Positions 47,281 through 55,758 of a stretch of DNA of 64,000 nucleotides are shown piece by piece (the stretch's first letter is position 1; each line of letters opens with the position of its first letter). The position numbers were made by a program, and so were the translations under genes. The stretch comes from a virus: positions 124,001 to 188,000 of IMG/VR virus record IMGVR_UViG_3300031963_000006. One strand, given 5' to 3'. The notes under the pieces are model-generated. The model was given only the letters and a program-made list of their open reading frames with translations, searched no databases and was not told where the DNA came from.

Positions 47281-48207
47281 ATGAGTACTGAAAGTTATTA
47301 TGACATTTTAGGTGTTTCAGAAACCGCAACACAAGATGAAATTAAAAAGGCGTATAGAAAGAAGGCGGTAGAACATCACCCTGACAAAGGTGGGGATGAA
47401 CAAGTATTTAAAAAAATATCAGAGGCGTATGATACGGTAGGTGATGAGAATAAACGCAGACAGTATGACGCTCAGAAAAATAATCCGTTTGGAGGAGGGT
47501 TCAATCCTTTTGAAGACTTTTTCTCTCAATTTGGAGGAAGACAACAACGTCAACAAAGACCTCAAGTACCTGATAAGGTTGTAAATCTTGATGTTACGGT
47601 TATTGAATCTTATTTGGGTGTTGATAAAACTATTAATTATAGTCGTAAACACGCTTGTAATACTTGTAGCGGTAGTGGGGGTGATAGGAATACCTGTAGT
47701 AAATGTAATGGACAAGGTTTCGTTACAGTTAGAATGGGTAATGGAATGTTCATTCAAATGATGCAACAGATGTGTGATTTATGTGGAGGACAAGGTTCTG
47801 TATTGACAAGGAGATGCGGTACTTGTAACGGACAAGGTACAAGGTCTGAAATGGAAAGTGTGACATTCAAATTACCGCACGGCTCAGACAACGGTCAATT
47901 CTATAGAATGAATGACTTAGGTGATTATCACAATGGTTTTTACGGAAACTTAGTTATTAAAGTCAACTTGGTTAATTCCGATAACTTTGAAAAAATGGGT
48001 AATGATTTAATTTATAACTCTTACCTCAATTTAGATGATTTAAATAAAAATTCTGTTGGTGTTCCTCATCCTGACGGTGAAATGAGAGTTAACTTTCCTT
48101 TAGAGTTTGATACATCAAAACCCCTTAGAGTAAAATCTAAAGGGTTCAAAAATGGAGGTCAAGGAGACCTTTATGTAAAATTGTTCGTTAAGTTTAAAAG
48201 AGGTTGA
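47281..48207 (+). CDS. dnaJ: DnaJ/Hsp40 co-chaperone
   Basis: 308 residues from the ATG at 47281; a TTG two codons earlier is less likely. Domain order is classic type I: J-domain (residues 1-70) with HHPDKGG; a short Gly/Phe-rich linker (FGGGFNPFEDFF); a zinc domain at about 123-190 with four C-x-x-C-x-G-x-G-type units; and a substrate-binding C-terminal domain. DnaJ stimulates DnaK ATPase. The protein is shorter than bacterial DnaJ (about 375), mainly in the C-terminal part. In the phage it probably recruits host DnaK for folding or assembly of virion proteins. Confidence 0.92.
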   Translation: MSTESYYDILGVSETATQDEIKKAYRKKAVEHHPDKGGDEQVFKKISEAYDTVGDENKRRQYDAQKNNPFGGGFNPFEDFFSQFGGRQQRQQRPQVPDKVVNLDVTVIESYLGVDKTINYSRKHACNTCSGSGGDRNTCSKCNGQGFVTVRMGNGMFIQMMQQMCDLCGGQGSVLTRRCGTCNGQGTRSEMESVTFKLPHGSDNGQFYRMNDLGDYHNGFYGNLVIKVNLVNSDNFEKMGNDLIYNSYLNLDDLNKNSVGVPHPDGEMRVNFPLEFDTSKPLRVKSKGFKNGGQGDLYVKLFVKFKRG

Positions 48208-48367
48208 TTATATTCTCGATAATTTTAACGGTCCCATAAACTGCGGATATTAAAAAATAAACTGTAAAAACAATCAAAGAAGTTGGAAGAGTCTCCAACT
48301 TTTTTTGTGCGCTACACTTACTACATGATTTTTTTTCAGGGGTGACATCTATTATATTGTTTGACAT
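48194..48367 (-). CDS. Small zinc-pair membrane protein
   Basis: 57 residues read on the minus strand: MSNNIIDVTPEKKSCSKCSA, then KKLETLP and a membrane segment, SLIVFTVYFLISAVYGTVKI. A Cys-x-x-Cys pair precedes the single span. Its 3' end overlaps dnaJ by 14 bases. Support: a full frame in an otherwise empty 250-base gap, hydrophobic character, and a minus-strand TATTTAT motif about 40 bases upstream. The function is unknown. Confidence 0.6.
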   Translation of the reverse strand: MSNNIIDVTPEKKSCSKCSAQKKLETLPTSLIVFTVYFLISAVYGTVKIIENIINLF

Positions 48368-48405
48368 ATTATTAATTTTAAATAAAATATAAGGGTTATT
48401 TTCAA

Positions 48406-48419
48406 ATCTATAAATATTT
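48406..48419 (-). promoter_or_regulatory. Late-type promoter motif AAATATTTATAGAT
   Basis: Minus-strand copy of RATATTTATNA, about 40 bases before the ATG (48367) of the small membrane-protein gene. Confidence 0.42.
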
Positions 48420-48457
48420 TATTTGCCTTTTTAAAATTTATTGTTTATTATTAACTC

Positions 48458-49300
48458 ATGTTAAGCTATATAGGAGGAAAATCAAAAATAGGTAAGTGGA
48501 TAGTTCCATATTACCCAACTGACATGGAAACATACGTGGAAACATTCGGAGGAATGTTTTGGTGTTTCTTTAATATGGATTTGAAACAATATCCCAACCT
48601 AAAAAGGGTTGTTTATAATGACTTCAATCCGCTAAATTACAATCTGTTTATGTGTTTACAGAACCCAACAGTCTTGTTAAACGCAATAAATAATATACCT
48701 TGCCAACAACAAGGAGTTGAGGAGACACCGTCAATCTATCGAGAACAGTTTAACACATTCCAAAAAGAAATATTTGGAGATGGATTTACAATAAACTATC
48801 CAGATTATGATGTCGCCGCTAAGTATGCGTATGTTCTTACACAAGTGTTCAGTGGGTCAAAACCTGAAACAAGTTCGTTTATTGATTTGAAGGGTAAGTA
48901 TAAATCAAAGTATCTTACGTTCAGAGACAAGTTATCAAAGCCTGATTGGGTGGAACACTTTAACAGGATAAGTCATTTTAGATTGGGGGATTTTGAGAAT
49001 GTCATTAAGGAGTTCGATAGCCCAACAACTTATTTCTATTTGGACCCCCCGTATTGGAAGACCGAGAATTATTATTCAAATCACGACTTTGACCGTGACG
49101 ACCACGAGAGACTGGCAAATGTGTTGAAAACTATTGAAGGAAAGTTTTCGTTATCTTACTATGATTTCGTACTTTTGCACGAGTGGTTTCCTGAAGACCA
49201 ATATAGATGGGAAAAGAAAGAATTTGCTAAGGCCGCGGCCGCCAAAAAAGGACAGACCCAAAATATGGGAGAGGAACTACTTATTATGAATTATTTTTAA
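48458..49300 (+). CDS. D12-class DNA adenine methyltransferase (Dam-like)
   Basis: 280 residues. An N-terminal SAM-binding motif is seen in SYIGGKSKIGKWIV (residues 3-16) and the catalytic motif in YFYLDPPYWKTE (about 192-203), the order and spacing of D12-class adenine-N6 methyltransferases. The target-recognition part lies between them. It lacks an adjacent restriction gene, so it is more likely to protect phage DNA or mark it than to belong to a restriction system. The C-terminus holds a short Ala/Lys run (AKAAAAKK), which is unusual. Confidence 0.83.
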   Translation: MLSYIGGKSKIGKWIVPYYPTDMETYVETFGGMFWCFFNMDLKQYPNLKRVVYNDFNPLNYNLFMCLQNPTVLLNAINNIPCQQQGVEETPSIYREQFNTFQKEIFGDGFTINYPDYDVAAKYAYVLTQVFSGSKPETSSFIDLKGKYKSKYLTFRDKLSKPDWVEHFNRISHFRLGDFENVIKEFDSPTTYFYLDPPYWKTENYYSNHDFDRDDHERLANVLKTIEGKFSLSYYDFVLLHEWFPEDQYRWEKKEFAKAAAAKKGQTQNMGEELLIMNYF

Positions 49301-49307
49301 TTTATTT

Positions 49308-49320
49308 GATATTTATTAAG
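49308..49320 (+). promoter_or_regulatory. Late-type promoter motif GATATTTATTAAG
   Basis: Copy of the motif in the 33-base gap between genes, 13 bases before the ATG at 49334. Confidence 0.52.
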
Positions 49321-49333
49321 TAAAAACATTCAA

Positions 49334-50725
49334 ATGAGATTTACACAACTTCTAACAAATTTGATTTTGGAACAATCACGTTTCCAAGTTCTGTATGACA
49401 AAATGGTTAAACCCGCAAAAGGTTCTGACGAGGAGGGTAAAAAGGCAAAAGGATTGATGCCCTTTGAAGTATTAAAACATATTATTTTTGCTGACCCAAC
49501 CACAGTAGGCCCAAGATTTACAGATAATGAAAGTCGCTTGGAGTTTATATTAACTGCCACAGAGGAAGAAATGGAGAAAGTTAAAGTTGGTAAGTATACT
49601 CAATGGTTGTTGAAGAATTTTGTGGCTCCTACGTTTGATGACATAGATGAGAGAGCTAATATAGAAAAAGGTACTACCGAGTATAAAAGAATGATGAAAG
49701 ATTATCAAAGTTTGTTCTTGGAAGACTTACACAAAATTACCGAAGACCTTAAAAAGTACGAGAGATTTAAGAATCAGTTACCTCAAGATAAAAGAGATAT
49801 CAATAAAATCTCCGCTAGTGAACTTTATGATTTGGTTAAAGATTTTAAATTAGAAAAGACCAAAGCATCCAAAGAGGAAAAAGAACAAGCTAAAACATCA
49901 TACCAATATCCTGGTAGTGAAATCATGTACAGAGGTTCTGATTGGACTTTGATTAAGATTGAAGATAAAGGTGAGATTGGAAAAAATGCCGCAATATTTT
50001 TCGGAGGTTACCAAGATGGAGATAATGGTGAATCAAGATGGTGTACATCCGCACCTGGATTAAGTTACTTTAATACATACATTAAAGATGGACCTTTGTA
50101 TGTTGTTTTACCAAACGATGATAAAGGACAAGTTGGTAAAAGAACAGGACTTCCAGTTGAAAGATATCAGTTTCACTTCCCATCTAATCAATTTATGGAT
50201 AGACACGATAGAACTGTAAGTTTAGTTGAATTGTTAAATGGAAAAATGTCTGAACTTAAAGAGTTCTTTAAACCTGAATTTGCAAAAGGTTTGGTAAGTA
50301 AAGGTGGAAATAAAGTTGAAGTTAATTATCCTGATAGTTCGGCGGGTAAGTTTATTGCTCTATACGGATTTGAAGAATTATTTGAAAGTTTACCTGATAC
50401 AATTGAACATCTTATTGTTACAAACAAATCAAAAGAAAATATTGCTTTGGATGTTCCAGAAAGTATCACAAGATTTAAGAACCTTGATGCGTTACTAATG
50501 TCAAATATTGTTAGAACATTACCTGAAAATTTGGGTGACCTGAAAAATTTGAAGTTTTTGAATTTGGCAAATAACAAAGATTTAGTATCTTTGCCAGAAT
50601 CAATCAAGGACATACCTAATTTGGCCCTACTCAACCTTAAAGGAGCAAATCCAAATGTTGAGATACCACCGGCACTTAAAGAGGTATTGTCTGACGAAGG
50701 AGAAGGATTTTACTATCTTACTTAA
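49334..50725 (+). CDS. Candidate internal virion protein with WCT-type domain and leucine-rich repeats
   Basis: 463 residues. The N-terminus MRFTQLLTNLILEQ is a short amphipathic tag with an I-L-E site. A helical region follows to about 190, then a domain of unknown function marked by ESRWCTSAPGLSYF, then GPLYVVLPND and YQFHFPSNQFMDRHD (about 235-295), a set of motifs that recurs in large phages. The end (about 340-455) carries leucine-rich repeats such as LKNLKFLNLANNKDLVSLP. No membrane segment. The late-type motif just upstream and the tag point to a packaged protein that may act in the host at entry; this is inferred. Confidence 0.72.
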   Translation: MRFTQLLTNLILEQSRFQVLYDKMVKPAKGSDEEGKKAKGLMPFEVLKHIIFADPTTVGPRFTDNESRLEFILTATEEEMEKVKVGKYTQWLLKNFVAPTFDDIDERANIEKGTTEYKRMMKDYQSLFLEDLHKITEDLKKYERFKNQLPQDKRDINKISASELYDLVKDFKLEKTKASKEEKEQAKTSYQYPGSEIMYRGSDWTLIKIEDKGEIGKNAAIFFGGYQDGDNGESRWCTSAPGLSYFNTYIKDGPLYVVLPNDDKGQVGKRTGLPVERYQFHFPSNQFMDRHDRTVSLVELLNGKMSELKEFFKPEFAKGLVSKGGNKVEVNYPDSSAGKFIALYGFEELFESLPDTIEHLIVTNKSKENIALDVPESITRFKNLDALLMSNIVRTLPENLGDLKNLKFLNLANNKDLVSLPESIKDIPNLALLNLKGANPNVEIPPALKEVLSDEGEGFYYLT

Positions 50726-50737
50726 AAAATATTTTGT

Positions 50738-51028
50738 ATGAAGAACATTGATGTTGAAATTTACCTAAACCAACTTATCTCATTTTTTGAGAAAAACCCA
50801 AACGATTTGACCGAACTTATTGGAACTTCAATGAAAGAGACCTTTTTTGATAAAGTAAGGGAAGCCTGTACTGAAAATGTTGAAAATGGAGACGAAGTAA
50901 CTCTAACAAATCAACAATTAATTAATATTGTATTGGATATCAAAGGTGTTAAAGGTACCAAAGAAGAATTGGAAGTTATTAACAAAATATTTGTTAAAAA
51001 CAAGTTCGGAACTTTTTGTTTAAATTAA
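50738..51028 (+). CDS. Unknown small acidic protein
   Basis: 96 residues, starting MKNIDVEIYLNQLISFFEKN, helical and acidic, without recognised motifs. It follows the LRR protein after 12 bases and probably shares its transcript. The gap after it carries a host-type promoter for the DUF932 gene. Confidence 0.7.
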   Translation: MKNIDVEIYLNQLISFFEKNPNDLTELIGTSMKETFFDKVREACTENVENGDEVTLTNQQLINIVLDIKGVKGTKEELEVINKIFVKNKFGTFCLN

Positions 51029-51060
51029 TTTGGTGGGATAGAGTTTCCGCCATATATTTG
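51029..51060 (+). promoter_or_regulatory. Host-type promoter, TTTG-N20-TATATTTG
   Basis: The -33 TTTG at 51029-51032 and the -7 box TATATTTG at 51053-51060 are 20 bases apart, a good fit to the Bacteroidota sigma-A consensus. It lies 24 bases before the DUF932 ATG. Confidence 0.7.
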
Positions 51061-51084
51061 TACCACAATTAAAAACAATAACCC

Positions 51085-51834
51085 ATGATGACAATCCAAG
51101 AACTTCAATCAGTAGCACCATCAGTATTCACCACAGAAAAATCCCCAAAACTATCTGACCGTTATATGATGGTCCCAACCATTGATGTCGTAAATAAATT
51201 TATTGACGCAGGTTGGGAAATATCAAAAGCTAATCAAGTAGGTTCGGGTCCGTTTGGACGACACTCAGTTCGTATGAGGAACTCAGTCCTACCAAAAGTC
51301 GGTGATTCTTTGGTTGAGGCTATTATTACCAACTCACACAATGGTACATCTAAACTCGAAATCGGAGCAGGACTATTCCGACTCGTATGTTCCAACGGGC
51401 TTGTTATTTCACAACAAGAATTGATTTCACTCAATCAACGTCACATGAAAATCTCAATGGACGAGGTTGAGATGATTACTGAGACATTCATCAAGTCAAC
51501 TCCTGTGATAGAACGTTCTGTTAACCGTATGACTGAGGTTAAGATGGATACAGACAAACAGGTTGACTTTGCAACCAAGGCGATGGGAATCCGATGGAAG
51601 AATACCGAGGATATCTCAACAATGACCATCGATAGTATTCTTAATCCAATCCGTCGTGATGACATGGACCCGACACTTTGGAACACATTCAATGTAGTTC
51701 AAGAGAAACTAATTCGTGGTGGTTTTGTTAAACAACAGAGTAACAAAACACGTCAGGTGAAACCAATCACATCCCTGACTATGGACACCATGATTAACCA
51801 AAAATTGTGGGAACTCGCTGAGTCCTACATCTAA
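51085..51834 (+). CDS. DUF932 family protein (phage/plasmid-like TIGR03299 type)
   Basis: 249 residues. The family pattern is seen in FGRHSVRMRNS (about 54), SHNGTSKLEIGAGLFRLVCS (about 93) and NGLVISQQELISLNQRHM with a helical C-terminal half. DUF932 proteins are widespread in plasmids and phages; their function is not established, though some are linked to DNA maintenance or host take-over. Codon use here appears slightly richer in C and G than in neighbours, suggesting high expression. It has its own promoter and a G/C hairpin just after the stop. Confidence 0.8.
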   Translation: MMTIQELQSVAPSVFTTEKSPKLSDRYMMVPTIDVVNKFIDAGWEISKANQVGSGPFGRHSVRMRNSVLPKVGDSLVEAIITNSHNGTSKLEIGAGLFRLVCSNGLVISQQELISLNQRHMKISMDEVEMITETFIKSTPVIERSVNRMTEVKMDTDKQVDFATKAMGIRWKNTEDISTMTIDSILNPIRRDDMDPTLWNTFNVVQEKLIRGGFVKQQSNKTRQVKPITSLTMDTMINQKLWELAESYI

Positions 51835-51841
51835 TTAAACA

Positions 51842-51867
51842 TGGGGGAGGAAACTCCCCCACTTTTA
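51842..51867 (+). terminator. GC-rich hairpin after DUF932 gene
   Basis: Stem TGGGGGAG / CTCCCCCA (8 bp, four- to five-base loop) followed by CTTTTAACTTT. The U-tract is imperfect, so it may act as a partial terminator or transcript stabiliser before the PcfJ-like gene. Confidence 0.7.
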
Positions 51868-51877
51868 ACTTTATTTT

Positions 51878-53602
51878 ATGGAAGAAGTATTTGGTAAAAA
51901 ATTTGAAACTCATAAGGTCATAGAATATTATGACTTCAATCCCCTTAAGGAACCAGTCCCTGAGGGAGAAATCGATGTTTTCGGTTTGTATCCTTTTCTT
52001 TATAACCCACCTGTAACGGTATGGAATGAAAAAAGGAGGTCTGAAAGTAATGAAGATTTTGAGGTAAATAAAACCAATACTTTATGTAGGTTGGAACACA
52101 AGAGACTTAGCGTGTTTGTGGTTAAAAATGAGAACAAAATCACCCTCAAATGGTTTTTGTATGCAAGAATAAAAGCAGTTGGTAAAAAGTATTACAAAAT
52201 TACAACTAATTGTTCTTATATTTCTTATAACATTAAAAAGAACTGTTTGTACGTAGGTTCAATTAATAACTTCCATAAGAAAAGAAAAACCTCAAAGTCA
52301 GTAAGGATTTTTACTTTCACAACTGACATAGTTAGAGATAAAATTAGTAGTATTAATTTACTGTTTAATCACATATTTGAGGACCATCCCGGTAAAAAAG
52401 TAAACGTAACAATTGGTCACGATGCATTCAGAGAGTTTTTATCCCACATACCAAAAATAAGATATGAGGAAAACAAAATCTCTACACAGACTTTGTATGG
52501 CACCATTCTAAATAACAAAGGTATAAAACTTTGTAACAATTGGGGAGTCTTTGGTAACATGTGGCCTCAACCAAAAACTATAGATTACAAAAAGAATGGA
52601 CCAAAGTATTTGGACTCTATTATGAAACTTAACGGTTTAAGTGGGGATAAAATTAAACGGGTACTACACAGAGTTAGACATTTTAATGCGGACTTTTTTA
52701 AAACCGCCGTAAATTTATTCGGGAATGATTTTATTTTGGGTCAAAGTGATGACGTGGTTCAAATTTTATTTGAATGTACAGTTAATTCTGAACCACGTAT
52801 GGATTTCTCAGTTATAACATCTAAAAAGGAACGTAATAATATTTTTGAGATATTCAAATTGGTTGCCAAAAATGAGGTGGACCTCCACACATTTTCCGAC
52901 CACATAACCTTCATTAAAAACATTCGACGATTTGAGGATGTTAGATGGAACTCAACAACTTATGATGAGTTTAGGGAAGAACATTTGAATTTAACTGAAC
53001 TTAATCAATATTATACCAAAGGAACCTTCCGTAGAATTTACGGAGATAGATTTGAGGATTATCTAACTCAACCGATTAAGGATGGGGATAACACATATTA
53101 CCCTGTAATACTTAAAACCTCCAAAGAGTATAACACAGAGTCCTTCATTCAATCTAATTGTGTGAAAGGTTATATTCAAAGAGCTGAGGCCTTAATTATT
53201 TCCTTCAGAAAGAATGACCCTGAATCAAAGGAAAGAGCCACGGTTGAATACAAAATCCTCAAAGAAAAAGAAATTGAAATCCAAAGGGTACAAACCAGAG
53301 GAAGGTTTAATAAAGATTTAGAGGAGAGTTGGGAAATACCACTTCAAATATTAGATAAGAGAATGTTTGAATCCACCGAATACAATTTATTTGAGTTACC
53401 TAAGATTGTTTGTAAAGTTGGAAACAAAGAATTTATTTCTGGCTCAATATTCGAAAAACCACAAAGTTATAGTGGTTTAAGATATCAAATGTATGTATTA
53501 AATGCGACTGACATCTTAGTTTGGGAGGATAAAAAGGTTTTAAATATTGATTATAGTGGTAATGATTTAGTTACTATTTTAGATGATGATTTAAATTTCT
53601 AA
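51878..53602 (+). CDS. PcfJ-like protein
   Basis: 574 residues. In the C-terminal third the pattern SFIQSNCVKGYIQRAEALII with SFRK and later TVEYKI, QTRGRFNK matches the PcfJ-like family (a Cys-Val ... Tyr core followed by Arg-containing strands). PcfJ-like proteins occur in conjugative plasmids and phages, with unknown biochemical role. The N-terminal 380 residues are alpha/beta and unrecognised. It is placed directly after DUF932, and the two families often belong to the same kind of accessory replicon genes. The next gene starts one base after its stop. Confidence 0.68.
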   Translation: MEEVFGKKFETHKVIEYYDFNPLKEPVPEGEIDVFGLYPFLYNPPVTVWNEKRRSESNEDFEVNKTNTLCRLEHKRLSVFVVKNENKITLKWFLYARIKAVGKKYYKITTNCSYISYNIKKNCLYVGSINNFHKKRKTSKSVRIFTFTTDIVRDKISSINLLFNHIFEDHPGKKVNVTIGHDAFREFLSHIPKIRYEENKISTQTLYGTILNNKGIKLCNNWGVFGNMWPQPKTIDYKKNGPKYLDSIMKLNGLSGDKIKRVLHRVRHFNADFFKTAVNLFGNDFILGQSDDVVQILFECTVNSEPRMDFSVITSKKERNNIFEIFKLVAKNEVDLHTFSDHITFIKNIRRFEDVRWNSTTYDEFREEHLNLTELNQYYTKGTFRRIYGDRFEDYLTQPIKDGDNTYYPVILKTSKEYNTESFIQSNCVKGYIQRAEALIISFRKNDPESKERATVEYKILKEKEIEIQRVQTRGRFNKDLEESWEIPLQILDKRMFESTEYNLFELPKIVCKVGNKEFISGSIFEKPQSYSGLRYQMYVLNATDILVWEDKKVLNIDYSGNDLVTILDDDLNF

Positions 53603-53603
53603 T

Positions 53604-53921
53604 ATGATTGAAATACCTAAATTTTGTGTTGACAAATTTAAAACCACATTTGGTTATGAACCGTCATTTATTCAAATAAAGATGGATAACGATGAACGTA
53701 TTGAAAAACTAACTTCTAAATCAAGAACAATATGGTTTTCATCCGTTTTTAGATATAACGGTGTGTTTATAAAAGAGAAATTAGTTGAATATGATGCGAT
53801 GGGTATCTATATTTATATTTTAAGAGATGACGAATCTCCTATAACCGATGTGACATTCATGACCACTATTGATAGACAAAGTGTTTCAGAATTCACAATA
53901 CACAATCTAAATAAAAAATAA
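53604..53921 (+). CDS. Unknown small protein
   Basis: 105 residues with alternating strands and helices (IYIYILRDDESPITDVTFMT near the end). No motif or membrane segment is recognised. It starts one base after the PcfJ-like gene and is probably co-transcribed with it. A late-type motif follows after the stop. Confidence 0.68.
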   Translation: MIEIPKFCVDKFKTTFGYEPSFIQIKMDNDERIEKLTSKSRTIWFSSVFRYNGVFIKEKLVEYDAMGIYIYILRDDESPITDVTFMTTIDRQSVSEFTIHNLNKK

Positions 53922-53938
53922 AATTTAGGCACAATGGT

Positions 53939-53950
53939 GATATTTATACA
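53939..53950 (+). promoter_or_regulatory. Late-type promoter motif GATATTTATACA
   Basis: Good copy of RATATTTATNA, 10 bases before the ATG at 53961. It overlaps an upstream ATG (53934) in the same frame and thus argues for 53961 as the true start. Confidence 0.52.
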
Positions 53951-53960
53951 AAAGACACCA

Positions 53961-54620
53961 ATGAGCACAGAAAAAGGAAAAATATACAAAATAACAAACT
54001 TAGTTAATGGTTTGATTTATATTGGGTGTACTGTGAATCCAATCAAACACAGATTCGAAGAACATTTGTATAGATGTCTCAAAACTGATTATAAGTCAAA
54101 GTTATACAATTCAATAAAAAAATACGGTAAAGAAAATTTTACTATAGAATTGATTGAAGAATGTGACTTGAATATTATTTACGAAACCGAAAAAAAATAT
54201 ATTGAAAAATATGATACTTTTAAAAATGGTTTAAATTCAACATTAGGAGGAGAAGGTTGTTTAGGATATGTTCATTCTGATGATATAAGAAAAAAAATAT
54301 CGGAAAATACTAAAAAAGGAAATTCTCATAAAGGAAAGACTTATGAACAATTATATGGTGATAGAGCCGAAGAGGAAAAATTAAAAAGGAGAGAAAATTC
54401 GGAATGGAAAGAAATGACCGAAGAAGAAAGAAAAAAAAGAGTAGAAAATATTAAAATTGGAAATAGAAAAAAATCAAAGTACAGTTTTGAATTAGTAAAA
54501 GAAATTAAACAAAAAATAAATGAAGGGTTCAAAATAAAAGAACTTAAAAAATTATATCCCCAAGTCTACGAAAATTTTTTCTATGATTTGAAAAATAATA
54601 GAAGATGGTCGGATATATAA
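53961..54620 (+). CDS. GIY-YIG homing-type endonuclease
   Basis: 219 residues. The GIY-YIG core is KIYKITNLVNGLIYIG at residues 7-22; the conserved Arg lies in HRFEEHL and the Glu/Asn in KYIEKYDTFKNGLN. A basic C-terminal region carries DNA-binding units of the NUMOD type (DDIRKKISENTKKG, SHKGKTYEQLYGD) and ends in a helix-turn-helix-like segment. T4 Seg proteins are close in plan: free-standing homing endonucleases that spread in phage populations. It has a late-type promoter of its own and sits between unrelated genes, with a lower G+C look than its neighbours (long A-runs), in line with recent arrival. Confidence 0.85.
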   Translation: MSTEKGKIYKITNLVNGLIYIGCTVNPIKHRFEEHLYRCLKTDYKSKLYNSIKKYGKENFTIELIEECDLNIIYETEKKYIEKYDTFKNGLNSTLGGEGCLGYVHSDDIRKKISENTKKGNSHKGKTYEQLYGDRAEEEKLKRRENSEWKEMTEEERKKRVENIKIGNRKKSKYSFELVKEIKQKINEGFKIKELKKLYPQVYENFFYDLKNNRRWSDI

Positions 54621-54633
54621 AAAAACAAAAAAT

Positions 54634-54957
54634 ATGGAAATAGGAACGCAAGAACTAAAGGAAAAAATTCAAAAAGGGGAAAAATTAATTGTCGACTTTT
54701 ATGGAAGTTGGTGTGGTCCCTGTAAAATCTTAAAACCAATTTATGAAAAAGTTGCTAAAGATTTGGAAAATCAAAAATCTGAAGTAAAACTTTACACTAT
54801 GGATGTCGATAAAAATAGAGAAATGGCGGCGTCATTAGGTATTAGAAGTGTGCCAACCGTAAAAAGTTTTGCGAATGGTAAAGAAATGAACACTAAAGTG
54901 GGATTGTTACAGGAAAATATGATATTAGATTTAGCAAAAAATTTATTAAATGGATAA
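54634..54957 (+). CDS. Thioredoxin
   Basis: 107 residues with the thioredoxin fold and the active site WCGPC at residues 26-30 (DFYGSWCGPCKIL), followed by a VDKN strand and the cis-Pro motif SVPTVKSF (about 75). It can reduce disulfides and supply electrons to ribonucleotide reductase; phage copies often serve nucleotide metabolism. No signal peptide, hence cytoplasmic. The stop overlaps the next gene's start by eight bases, which links it to the glutaredoxin-like protein. Confidence 0.9.
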   Translation: MEIGTQELKEKIQKGEKLIVDFYGSWCGPCKILKPIYEKVAKDLENQKSEVKLYTMDVDKNREMAASLGIRSVPTVKSFANGKEMNTKVGLLQENMILDLAKNLLNG

Positions 54958-55231
54958 GATTGTAGTTGTGTTCACAATGAAAACATGTGGATTCTGTGAA
55001 CAATTTAAAACAAAATTGACTGAGAATAACATTGGGTTCGTAAATAGAGATATTAACGAAAACAAAGAGGAATATGACGCTTTCGTGAAAGCCACGGGAA
55101 ATGATTTTGTTCCTTCTTTTATGGTTATAGAATCTCCGAATGAAAATCCAAAGTCGTATTTGTACGCACCTGGAAAAGATTTCGAAGATTTGGACAAAGC
55201 TTTAGGTATTATCAAAGAACACTTAGGTTAG
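54950..55231 (+). CDS. Glutaredoxin-like protein
   Basis: 93 residues. A redox pair CGFC is found at 13-16 (FTMKTCGFCEQFK), a cis-Pro in FVPSFMV (about 59), and the alternating strand-helix order fits the glutaredoxin/thioredoxin fold. The usual glutaredoxin CPYC is changed to CGFC. Its ATG is inside the end of the thioredoxin gene, so the two are made together as a redox pair. Confidence 0.85.
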   Translation: MDKIVVVFTMKTCGFCEQFKTKLTENNIGFVNRDINENKEEYDAFVKATGNDFVPSFMVIESPNENPKSYLYAPGKDFEDLDKALGIIKEHLG

Positions 55232-55233
55232 TT

Positions 55234-55758
55234 ATGAACCTTTCTTTTAGAAAAAAAGGAGTATTACACGTACCTGTCAACTCATGGGAGTTGGATGATG
55301 GTAATACCGTTGTTATATATCAGGGTTCGCGTGGTGCGAATCCTGATTTAGATTTTATTGTCAAATATAAAGCTCCGAATAAAAGATTGAGAGCACCATC
55401 CCATACTCATTGGATTGTTGATTTAATTATCAAATCTAAGTTTGCTCCCGATGAACTATGTTTATTTGTAAATGAATGGATTGAACTCTATGATGTTATT
55501 GAACCGTTCAAAACGGTTGAAGAGAGGGGTAACTACCAATTGATATATAAAGACTACTTCAATGAAAAACATTTTACGTTAGATAATTTGGGAGAATTTT
55601 CACTCGAGTTTGTTTCTACACTTATTGAGTTATTTATACGTTGTGAAAAACAAACGCCAAACGCGTTCATGTTCAAAAATCTACTCCAACTCATGAGTGA
55701 TTATTGTCAAAATAAAAAAGATTTCTATCAAGTCGTATCTTACTCAAAAAGAGTTTAG
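55234..55758 (+). CDS. Unknown protein following redoxin pair
   Basis: 174 residues, starting MNLSFRKKGVLHVPVNSWEL. An N-terminal alpha/beta region (GNTVVIYQGSRGANPDLDFI) precedes a helical half containing SHTHWIVDLIIKSK. No family is recognised and there is no membrane segment. It follows the glutaredoxin gene after two bases and ends convergently, four bases overlapping the minus-strand gene at 55755. Confidence 0.7.
   Translation: MNLSFRKKGVLHVPVNSWELDDGNTVVIYQGSRGANPDLDFIVKYKAPNKRLRAPSHTHWIVDLIIKSKFAPDELCLFVNEWIELYDVIEPFKTVEERGNYQLIYKDYFNEKHFTLDNLGEFSLEFVSTLIELFIRCEKQTPNAFMFKNLLQLMSDYCQNKKDFYQVVSYSKRV

Noticed and set aside
53934-53960. Upstream ATG for the GIY-YIG gene
   Set aside because: The late-type motif overlaps it, and the GIY-YIG core starts normally from the ATG at 53961.
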